Part shown: one piece after another, positions 57,177-64,000 of the stretch
Layout of the letters: each line of letters starts with the position of its first letter
Position numbering within the stretch: position 1 is the stretch's first letter
Source: Copromyces sp. CBS 386.78
Taxonomy: Eukaryota; Ascomycota; Sordariomycetes; Sordariales; Sordariaceae
Length of the DNA: 64,000 nucleotides
NCBI GenBank assembly: GCA_030685235.1
Contig: MU839089.1
Location: 248,001 to 312,000, forward strand
Reading direction: 5' to 3'
Position numbers and translations under genes: made by a program
Notes under the pieces: model-generated
Databases searched by the model: none
What the model was told of the DNA's origin: nothing
Seen by the model: only the letters and a program-made list of their open reading frames with translations

Positions 57177-60100
57177 CTACGGTATTTGTCCTTCGAATCG
57201 CATCTGGCCCTGCCATGGCATTGAATTCTGGAGTGCGAGCGGATTCTCGTGTGGCCTCGTCGGCTTGGGAATCTGGGCCGTGAGCGGATTCTGGTATGGC
57301 ATCGGCCGGGGTGGCATCATCGCCCGGGGAGCCTGGGGTATAAGCGGATTCTGGTGTGGTATCAGACCTGGCGGCGGTATTAGCTGAGGATCCCGGGGTG
57401 CGAGCGGATCCTGGTGTGGCATAAGTCCCGGCGGCGGTATCAGCTGAGGATCCTGGGGTGCGAGCGGATTCTGGTGTGGCATCAGACCTGGCGGCGGTAT
57501 CAGCTGAGGATCCCGGGGTGCGAGCGGATTCTGGTGTGGCATAAGTCCCGGCGGCGGTATCAGCTGAGGATCCCGGGGTATGAGCGGATTCTGGTGTGGC
57601 ATCAGACCTGGCGGCGGTATCAGCTGAGGATCCCGGGGTGCGAGCGGATTCTGGTGTGGCATCAGACCTGGCGGCGGTATCAGCTGAGGATCCTGGGGTG
57701 CGAGCGGATTCTGGTGTGGCATAAGTCCCGGCGGCGGTATCAGCTGGGGATTCCGGGGTGCGATAGGATTCTGATGGGGCATAAGTCCCGGCGGCGGTAT
57801 CAGCTGAGGATTCTGGTGTGGCATCATCGGCCGGGGAATCTGGTATGACATCGGCCGGGGAGGATTCGGCGGTGTGACGGGGTTCTGCTGTGACACCGGA
57901 TTTTGGTCAGGAATCGGATTCTCGGCCGGTGGTGGTGGTAAGAGCTGCTCCGGCGGACTTCTTGGCTGCTGCGCCTCTGCCGGCATCTCTTCCTCCGTAG
58001 GCTCTTCCGGCTCTGATATCGATGGCAACATCTTCTGCCCATCCTCTTGCACGCCCTCGTCCTTCACCTCCTCCTCTTGAGTTTGAGTGACCTCGTCTTC
58101 GGCCACCTCTTCTTCTTTTACAATTGCTTCGTCCCTCTTCTCTGTTTGTAATTCTTTTTCCACCGCCTCTTGCTTCTCCTTGTCCCTCGGCTTTTGCTTT
58201 TCTTTTGCCTCCGCATCCTGGGCCTCCTTTTTCTTCGCCGCTCTCGCCGCTTTCTCATCCTTCTCCCTGGCTTGCTTTTCCCTGTGTGCTTTTTCCCTGT
58301 CGGCTTTTTTCTTTTCTGCTTCTTCCTTGTCTGCTTTTGCCTTCGCATCATGGGCCTCCTTTTTCTTCGCCGCCCTCGCCGCTTTCTCATCCTTCTCCCT
58401 GGCTTCCTTTTCCCTGTGTGCTTTTTCCCTCTCTGCTTTTTTCCTATCTGCTTCTTCCCTGTCCGCCTTTTCCTTATCTGCTTTTTTCTTATCTGCTTTT
58501 TCCTTGTCTGCTTTTTCCCTGTCCGCTTCTTCCTTGTCTGCTTTTTCCCTCGCCTCCTTGGCCTCCCTCTCCTTCACCTCTTGTTGTTCTTGTTCCTTCT
58601 TCGCTCTCTCCTCCTTTTCCTTCTTCGCTTTCTCTTCCCTTTCTTTCTTTGCCTTATCTTCCTTCTCCCTGGCCGCCTTTTCCTCTCTTTCACTCTTTTC
58701 CTGGGCCTTCTTCTTCATCTTCTCTTTCTCTTCCTTCTCCTTCTGCACTTTCTCTTCTCTTTGCTTCTGCGCTTTCTCTTCTGTCTCCTTGGCCAATCTT
58801 TCCTCTCTCTCCCTCTGCTTCTGAGCCTCCTTCTCCCTCCTCGCTTCTTTCTCCCTGGCTTCCTGCTCCGCCTTCTCTTTCGCTTCCTGCTCCTCCTCCT
58901 GCCTCCTTTCTTTTCTCCTCTTTTTCTTGGCTCTGCTGATCTGACTCCTCGTTAACTTCTGCTGCCGTTCTTCGGTTTTGTTAGCCTTGTCGTCTTCTTC
59001 CGAGTCCGTCTCATTCTTTGCATGTTCGTCTTCATCCTTCTTGTCTTGTTCATCCTCGACATGTTCAATCTGTTCAACCTCCGTATCCTCCAGCTCAGCC
59101 TCGATATCTTCAATCTGCTCAGCCCCGGGGTCCTCCAGCGCATCCTCGACATTGTCACTCTGCTCGACGAGCTCTGGATCCTTTCGCGCATCCCCCCAGG
59201 TCGTCTTCTTCTTTTTCTTTTTCGACCTCTTTTTCGACCTTTTCTTCTGACCCTTCAGTCTCTCACCGTCCTCTTCGTCCTTCTCAGCCTTTCCCTCCTG
59301 CGACGTCACATCCACCCCCTTCTTTTGTACATCTGCCACCTCCTGCGCCGTCACTTCCACTCCCCTGATTTGGAAATCTGCCACGTCCTGTGCAGTCACA
59401 TTAAACCCCCCTTCTTGAGCCTCTCTCAGCGTACCCTCGAAATCGCTTCTCATTTTATCAAGATTCCTTTCCTTATCCACTTGGCCCTGCAACCATTCCG
59501 CTATTTTCTCGGAATTCATCTCTATAACGAATGTAACACCACCATGTATCCCTGTGATCGTCTTGATCCTTAAACTGCCACCAAGTCTCTCAACCCAAGT
59601 CTTGCGCTGGTCAATAAACTGCTGCTGGGTAAGCGCTACCATTATATTGTCGTCCTTCGACTTCAAAAACCTTTGCCTCTCCTCGGAGAAGTGTACCCCC
59701 CTCTTTTCCAGCATCGCCCCCAAAGCTCTAAACCTTCGTTTCATATTGTCGAAACCAGTATCGAGGTACACCGCTCCCATGAGCCATTTATTGAGTATCT
59801 TGGTCTCCACGTCTACAGGAAAGCTAGTCCGCTCACGTGTCGTGGCAATTCCATCAATGTACTGCAAAAATCGCTGCTGCTTCGCAACCCATGACTGATT
59901 CACTTCACCGTCCTGCTCTTCCGCTAGATAGGCCTGTTTGTTCGGTAGCTTATTTTCCGTGTTCACAAAAACACGTTCAGGCGGGCCGCTTTCAGCTGCC
60001 GCAGCCTGCGCGGCTTCTATAGCTTCCCGAATCTTTTCCAGGTCCATACCAGCTCTTCCAGGCGGGCTCTCAAGTGCCGCAACCTGGGAAGCTTCCTGAT

Positions 60101-61157
60101 TCCTTTTCTGTGCTTCCTGTAGCATCTGTATGTCCTGGTGGTTCTTTGCTAAGGTTGCCATGTTTTTCCAAAAGTCCAGAAGTGCCTGCACCTCCTTGGA
60201 CTCCTCTGCTGTCTTGGGGCCGGTCTTATTCGGAATCCGACCGATTTTTACAACAGTCCGAAGGCGTTTAAAGCTGTCGTGAAATCCGGTCAGTTGTTCT
60301 GTGGTCAACTTCCCTTGCTCTTTGAATACACGCAATTCTCCGAGGGCAGCGGCTATTACACGGTCGGGGTTCTGCTCAAAGTCTTTGGGGTCTACTCTTT
60401 CCCAAAACGAGACACGCGTCATCGGGTCTGCTGGAAGGCACGCTGTGTGTGCATCCCGCAATTCTTGCAGCCTTTTGTCGAGCTGCTGGTTCCTTGCTGC
60501 GGCTATGATATTTGAATACCCCCGTGCAAGTGCTTCCACGCATTGACGCTCTTTCGTCGTCATCGGAGCGGCCTCGACCTTTTCTTCAATCCGGCCAGTG
60601 TTCAAAACACACCGAAGGTGTATCAACTTGACGAGATCTTCGGCACCTTCTTCCGCGGTAATCAACCCCAAGTCCAGCTTTTCCTTTACTGCGTCGACGG
60701 CAACGTTTAGTGCTCGGTTGGGATGGTGTTTAAGGTCATCGACGTCCACTGTTTCCCACCATGGGACACGCAGATGCGGGGGTATTGTCGAGCCTTGGGG
60801 GGGAGCGCGAGGGGGGCGTTGTGGGCCAATCCAGGGTACTGCTGAAGCGTTGATCGGGTTGGGGGGGATCTGTGTGGCTTCTTGATGTGTAGGCGGATCA
60901 TGGGGAAACTCATTGGGGGGGTCAAGGTCGGAATCAAGGTAGGCATCAGAGTCGGAATCAGTGTAGGCGCCATAGTCGGAACCAGAATCGGAACCTGAGT
61001 CGAAATCCGATTCGGGTAAAGGGGTGGTGGTGGAGATGGATGACAAAGGGTAAAAGGGAATCGACTGTCTGTCATTATTGTTGGGCCAAGGAGGTAACGG
61101 AGGCACTTCAGCCTCGGGGCGCGAAACATGGGCGATTGCACCGCCTCGTAAATTGCA
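57177..61157 (-). CDS. Segment 2: 1,326-codon open frame directly downstream of and in frame with hda-2
   Basis: The frame starts at the codon after the hda-2 TAG and stays open to TAG 57179-57177. The first ATG is 198 codons in, at 60563; if this is a separate gene its start is there or in an unseen exon. Order of parts: a Ser/Asp-rich acidic stretch (SDSGSDYGAYTDSDSD); two diverged ~105-residue copies of a helical module (60767-60447 and 60410-60102: W-E-x-V-D, LR-x-V, GRI, N-x-Q, LQE); a globular-looking region (~59,950-59,480, NKWLMGAVYLDTGFDNMKRRF); a KKRSKKKKKK patch; ~330 residues of Lys/Glu/Arg-rich coiled coil; eight 20-residue QLIPPPGLMPHQNPLAPRDP-type repeats; and QNP/QGQ repeats. 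I recognise no family. Codons end in A/T more often than in hda-2. Confidence 0.65.
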   Translation of the reverse strand, partial: CNLRGGAIAHVSRPEAEVPPLPPWPNNNDRQSIPFYPLSSISTTTPLPESDFDSGSDSGSDYGAYTDSDSDAYLDSDLDPPNEFPHDPPTHQEATQIPPNPINASAVPWIGPQRPPRAPPQGSTIPPHLRVPWWETVDVDDLKHHPNRALNVAVDAVKEKLDLGLITAEEGAEDLVKLIHLRCVLNTGRIEEKVEAAPMTTKERQCVEALARGYSNIIAAARNQQLDKRLQELRDAHTACLPADPMTRVSFWERVDPKDFEQNPDRVIAAALGELRVFKEQGKLTTEQLTGFHDSFKRLRTVVKIGRIPNKTGPKTAEESKEVQALLDFWKNMATLAKNHQDIQMLQEAQKRNQEASQVAALESPPGRAGMDLEKIREAIEAAQAAAAESGPPERVFVNTENKLPNKQAYLAEEQDGEVNQSWVAKQQRFLQYIDGIATTRERTSFPVDVETKILNKWLMGAVYLDTGFDNMKRRFRALGAMLEKRGVHFSEERQRFLKSKDDNIMVALTQQQFIDQRKTWVERLGGSLRIKTITGIHGGVTFVIEMNSEKIAEWLQGQVDKERNLDKMRSDFEGTLREAQEGGFNVTAQDVADFQIRGVEVTAQEVADVQKKGVDVTSQEGKAEKDEEDGERLKGQKKRSKKRSKKKKKKTTWGDARKDPELVEQSDNVEDALEDPGAEQIEDIEAELEDTEVEQIEHVEDEQDKKDEDEHAKNETDSEEDDKANKTEERQQKLTRSQISRAKKKRRKERRQEEEQEAKEKAEQEAREKEARREKEAQKQREREERLAKETEEKAQKQREEKVQKEKEEKEKMKKKAQEKSEREEKAAREKEDKAKKEREEKAKKEKEERAKKEQEQQEVKEREAKEAREKADKEEADREKADKEKADKKKADKEKADREEADRKKAEREKAHREKEAREKDEKAARAAKKKEAHDAKAKADKEEAEKKKADREKAHREKQAREKDEKAARAAKKKEAQDAEAKEKQKPRDKEKQEAVEKELQTEKRDEAIVKEEEVAEDEVTQTQEEEVKDEGVQEDGQKMLPSISEPEEPTEEEMPAEAQQPRSPPEQLLPPPPAENPIPDQNPVSQQNPVTPPNPPRPMSYQIPRPMMPHQNPQLIPPPGLMPHQNPIAPRNPQLIPPPGLMPHQNPLAPQDPQLIPPPGLMPHQNPLAPRDPQLIPPPGLMPHQNPLIPRDPQLIPPPGLMPHQNPLAPRDPQLIPPPGLMPHQNPLAPQDPQLIPPPGLMPHQDPLAPRDPQLIPPPGLIPHQNPLIPQAPRAMMPPRPMPYQNPLTAQIPKPTRPHENPLALQNSMPWQGQMRFEGQIP
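57327..57806 (-). repeat. Eight tandem 60-bp repeats coding 20-residue Pro-rich units
   Basis: Eight exact-length copies, each encoding a QLIPPPGL-start unit ending with a PRDP, PQDP, PRNP or PQAP variant. The frame is preserved in all units. Further shorter HQNP/YQNP repeats flank both sides. Differences between units are few, so the array is young or homogenised. Confidence 0.93.
58100..58970 (-). repeat. Lys/Glu/Ala/Asp heptad-like coding repeats, with a ~45-residue internal duplication
   Basis: This part of segment 2 is built from KADKEKADREEADRKKAE-type units. A longer block (REKAHREK-x-AREKDEKAARAAKKKEA) occurs twice, around 58385 and 58255 on the plus coordinate. It predicts a long single helix or coiled coil. 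Confidence 0.8.
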
Positions 61158-62657
61158 CTAAAACTCGCCGCTGATACCCAAGCCTTCCTCCCTGTCCCGT
61201 CTGAGGCCTTCATCCCGTTCCTCGCTTTCCTCTTTGAGGCGGTCCTCGACATCGTCCCGGATGCCAGCCAGGTCTGGCGGAATCACCTGCTGCTGCACGC
61301 TGGGGGCGGCGTTGACGAAGCGCAACTGCTCGTGCACATGCTGAATGATCTCCTGAAGCCGCTTCTGCGAGTTCCTGTTGACACGCGGATCACCCAGAAT
61401 CTGCTCCAGCGAGGGGAACAGCTCCTCCTGGACGAAATGCTTCCGCCAGGGAGTGTGGTCGGGGATAATCTTGTTGATCTTTTCGTCAATGTCGATGGCG
61501 ACCGATGTCTCATAGGCCCATGCGCGGGCCACATTGCGGGGAGTGTAGCCACCGCCGCCAAACATGATCATGGGAATGCCAAAGGTTTTGCAAAACTTTG
61601 CGCAGGCGCCGTGGCCCTGGACTTGCAGGTTGAACCTACCCAGGCGGTCGCCGGCGAGCGAGTCGGCGCCACACTGAAGGGCGATGACCGAAGGGCGGAA
61701 CTTTTCGTTGATCTTGCCGATGATGGACTGGAAGAGGTGGCCATACTGCTCGTCGGTGATGCCGTCGTTGAGGGGTACATTGATGGCGTGGTGAGCACCC
61801 GGATTGTGCTCCGACTTGGGACCGTTGTCGTCGAGACCGCCGGTGCCAGGGAAGAAGACGTCGGGGGCGAACTTGTGGAAGGAACACGTCATGACACGGT
61901 CTGTGCTGTAGAAAGCCTCCTCGACGCCGTCACCGTGATGGACGTCGATGTCGATATAGAGCACTCGTGGATAGCAGCGCAGGAGCTGGAGAATGGCAAG
62001 GACAATGTCGTTGATGTAGCAGAAGCCCGAGGCCTCGGACTTTTTGGCATGGTGAAGACCGCCGCCCCAGGCAATGGCAATGTCGGACTGCTTGTTGCAG
62101 ATCTTGCGGGCGGCGTCCAGAGAGCTGCCGGCAGACATGGAACAGTAGTCGTACAGGCCGTGGAAGAGGGGACAGTCGGAGCCGCCGAGGTTGAACTTGA
62201 CTTCCTTGTCGGGGTTGTCGATATCCCGGGGCATCTCCTCGGGTGGTGCCATGTGCAGGTAGTCGAGATAGTCGCTGGTATGGAACGAGTTGAGCTCTTG
62301 GTACGTTGCTATCCTGGTGTTGTAGTTGTCCATGGCGAAGTTCATGCCGTAGGCGGTGACCAGACTCTTGGTGAGAGTCAGACGGAAGGGCTTCATGGGA
62401 TGTGTCAGGCCGAAGTGGTGAGGCTCCATGTCGGGGTTGAAGTGGTACGAGACCGTGTATCCCTTGGGACGGGTGATGTTGTATTCGTGGGCCATGCGCT
62501 TCATGTGGGCGTAGTACTCTGCATTTTCGCGGTCGCTGGCCTTGTCCATGGGGATCGGGGCCTTGTAGACGTCCACGGTGGGCTCATCGACGTCGACGTC
62601 GTGGGGGAGGTAGTTTGGTTTTGGCGGCCTCCATTGTAGCGACTGTAGGATGTCCAT
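61158..62657 (-). CDS. hda-2: Class I histone deacetylase, Hos2 type (Set3-complex catalytic subunit)
   Basis: It removes acetyl groups from histone tails in the nucleus; Hos2 works in the Set3 complex. One exon, 499 residues from ATG 62657 (the frame runs upstream to a TTG only). All catalytic elements are present: the His-His pair 192-193 (GGGLHHAKK), zinc ligands Asp228 and His230 (DIDVHHGDG) and Asp322 (CGADSLAGD), and the transition-state Tyr361 (GGGGYTPRN). The early motif SYHFNPDMEPHHFGLTHPMKPFRL matches Hos2 more than Rpd3. The C-terminus is helical and acidic (EERDEGLRRDREEGLGISGEF). The stop is TAG and the same frame continues without another stop for 1,326 codons. The opposite-strand 435-codon frame is a shadow. 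Confidence 0.95.
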   Translation of the reverse strand: MDILQSLQWRPPKPNYLPHDVDVDEPTVDVYKAPIPMDKASDRENAEYYAHMKRMAHEYNITRPKGYTVSYHFNPDMEPHHFGLTHPMKPFRLTLTKSLVTAYGMNFAMDNYNTRIATYQELNSFHTSDYLDYLHMAPPEEMPRDIDNPDKEVKFNLGGSDCPLFHGLYDYCSMSAGSSLDAARKICNKQSDIAIAWGGGLHHAKKSEASGFCYINDIVLAILQLLRCYPRVLYIDIDVHHGDGVEEAFYSTDRVMTCSFHKFAPDVFFPGTGGLDDNGPKSEHNPGAHHAINVPLNDGITDEQYGHLFQSIIGKINEKFRPSVIALQCGADSLAGDRLGRFNLQVQGHGACAKFCKTFGIPMIMFGGGGYTPRNVARAWAYETSVAIDIDEKINKIIPDHTPWRKHFVQEELFPSLEQILGDPRVNRNSQKRLQEIIQHVHEQLRFVNAAPSVQQQVIPPDLAGIRDDVEDRLKEESEERDEGLRRDREEGLGISGEF

Positions 62658-64000
62658 GATGCTGGTCCGATGTCCTCGGTTCAAGCCCTATGCCGCCGTC
62701 TTGGGGGAGTCTATGAATACCCTCTTGTTTTGTTGGGAATGTTGAAAAGAATGCTCGTCTTTGTGATGTCTGTCGCCTTGTAGAGTACTGTACTTGTTGT
62801 ACCTAGTGAGGGTTGGGGGTGACGCCCGTTGTGCTTCTAAATCTGCAGAGGTGTAGGTGAGATGTGATGTGGATGTGGGATGGAATGATGGATGCAGAAG
62901 CAAAGTACTACTGGCTCCAGTCAACCGCGCCGGGGGATGCGATGGTTTTGTAGCGGTTTTGTGTGTTTTGAATGTTCCTTCTTCGAGACCGTGTCGAGAT
63001 CAATAACCCGCGGTTGGGCCTGCCCGGCGTCGTGCATCTCGAATTCCATCTTGAAAGGAACCGTGGACCCCTGCTATCTAGGTATCCCCGTACCTCGAAA
63101 TTCAGTGCGTGTGAAGTGTCTGGAATCCCGAATTGTCAGCGAGCGTCAGTGCTCCCTCTCCGGCGCTTTTTGTGCATTTTGTCGCACCTCCAGCAGCTTT
63201 GCGTGGCGATCTTGTGCTTGGAAAAATGGACTAACCCAATATGGCTAGCTTATTGCGGGTTGCGTTAATGTGGGTTGCAGGATTGCAGTCATGATTGGCT
63301 GTCACAACCGCAAACTGAGGGTACGTAGTCTTACCTACCTTGGTCATTTTCCCACTGTGATCTCTCAGCAAGGCCGCCAACCGCCAGGAACTTTGAACTC
63401 GCAGCGAGGGGATGGAATTCTCCGCGGCGGGAGCCGACCACGCATACCGCATCTACTCATTCATAGCAGATATGCTCTGTGGGTCATGATGGGTTATAGG
63501 TGAATCCTATTGGAGAGATGCTGCATATGCAGCTAAGAGGGAGCTAAAATCGCCCGCATAAGCTGTGACTTTCCCCAAAAGAGGAGATCTGCTATGAATG
63601 AGTAGATGCGGTAGAGGTACGCATTGAACTTGCACCACTCTAACCACCCAGACTGGCTGGTGTGTAGTGCCCTTTCAGTTTCTGGAGCTGAGGAATGCAG
63701 TGTCGTGTCGTGCCTGTGAAAGTGCCACCACCGCCTCGCTGTCTCTGCACATCCAACGGCGGTCCGACGCGGCTACGGTACAAAGAAAAAGCCCGAGTCC
63801 ATTCATTGCCTTGCCTTGCCTTGCCTCGCCTCGCCTCGTGTGTGCCAACACCATCAACCTCATCACCACTATCCTCGCTTTCTCCCTCTCATTCAACTAC
63901 TTGCTACTCGGTTGCTTCCTGTCTTTTGCTTTCTGACTTGGCTCGTCACCACTATATCTACCTTACCCTCTCCCCATCTCCCCCACTGTCCGGCATCGCG
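62658..64000. other. hda-2 promoter region to window edge
   Basis: No supported gene in 1.3 kb. It contains a long inverted repeat (63445-63613). Toward the right edge there are CCTTG/CCTCG runs (about 63810-63838) and CT-rich sequence that could be the leader of a plus-strand gene beyond the window. Confidence 0.5.
63445..63613. repeat. 27-bp perfect inverted repeat with a central palindrome
   Basis: Left arm 63445-63471 and right arm 63587-63613 are exact reverse complements, separated by 115 bp. A 14-bp perfect palindrome, GCTGCATATGCAGC, sits at 63520-63533, almost at the centre. No transposase and no obvious target duplication. It could be a MITE-like foldback remnant or a structured RNA/regulatory site. 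Confidence 0.85.

Noticed and set aside
57177..57179. Explaining the TAG by an intron
   Set aside because: GT dinucleotides nearby (GTAGCA, GTCGCA, GTCACA) do not fit the donor consensus used by other genes in this window.
57327..57806. Regular 60-bp array considered as a CRISPR array
   Set aside because: There are no variable spacers; each whole unit is repeated and codes in frame, and the organism is a fungus.
58087..58955. Ser/Phe/Leu-rich plus-strand frames of 245-271 codons that look membrane-like
   Set aside because: They are the complement of the Lys/Glu-rich coiled-coil region; the apparent hydrophobicity comes from AAG/GAG read backwards as CTT/CTC.
61332..62639. 435-codon plus-strand open frame opposite hda-2
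   Set aside because: Antisense shadow of GC-rich third positions in hda-2. It is Val/Gly/Asp-rich without a domain, while the minus strand has all HDAC motifs.
63445..63613. Inverted repeat considered as a transcription terminator or tRNA-like fold
   Set aside because: The 115-bp loop and AT/GC make-up do not fit either; fungal genes do not use such terminators.

Overview
This 64-kb window is chromosomal DNA of a filamentous ascomycete, most likely Neurospora crassa or a very close relative (Sordariales). Three things point there. Most genes are interrupted by 50-130 bp introns with GTRNGT donors and CTAAC/CTGAC branch sites. One stretch (24.7-26.3 kb) is a Copia retrotransposon carrying the C-to-T at CpA signature of repeat-induced point mutation (RIP). 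The gene set includes clear counterparts of Neurospora prd-4 (checkpoint kinase 2), arg-13 (mitochondrial ornithine/arginine carrier) and hda-2 (Hos2-type histone deacetylase). From memory prd-4 and hda-2 have nearby locus numbers in N. crassa, which fits, but I could not check this.

Layout. 1-6.1 kb: no gene I can support. 6.1-7.9 kb: two convergent paralogous Cys/Gly-rich small proteins of unknown function. 9.9-12.3 kb: prd-4 (minus). 14.0-15.4: eIF3m (plus). 16.1-16.8: UMP/CMP kinase (minus). 17.2-17.5: small mitochondrial membrane protein (minus). 19.0-20.6: four-span membrane protein (minus). 20.7-24.7: about 4 kb without a supported gene. 24.68-26.28: RIP-mutated, internally deleted Copia element with both LTRs, primer-binding site and target duplication. 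26.7-28.4: eIF2-gamma (plus). 29.0-31.5: acidic LAA2/aftiphilin-like protein (minus). 32.6-34.7: nucleoporin NSP1 (plus). 35.5-36.0: ATPase inhibitor IF1 (minus). 39.25-40.2: 14-3-3 (plus). 41.0-41.6: DPH4 (minus). 42.2-42.8: mitoribosomal mL59 (minus). 43.3-45.4: PRP28 (plus). 46.9-48.1: arg-13 (plus). 48.6-49.3: TspO/MBR protein (minus). 50.8-53.7: ARS2/SERRATE (plus). 55.4-62.7: hda-2 and what follows it (minus).

Most of the window is ordinary housekeeping: translation initiation (eIF3m, eIF2-gamma), diphthamide synthesis, splicing and RNA processing (PRP28, ARS2), nuclear transport (NSP1), mitochondrial functions (IF1, mL59, ARG-13) and signalling (PRD-4, 14-3-3). The genes do not form a pathway cluster.

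The striking part is 55.4-62.7 kb. The hda-2 reading frame ends in TAG at 61160-61158, but the same frame stays open for a further 1,326 codons. It is then broken only by three more in-frame TAG codons and one good 59-bp intron before a TGA at 55414. The frame downstream of hda-2 has no ATG for 198 codons. It encodes a repeat-built, charged, proline/glutamine-rich protein I do not recognise. UAG readthrough of a histone deacetylase into a giant tail, a separate gene with an unusual start, or a decaying gene are all possible, and this is the first thing to check.
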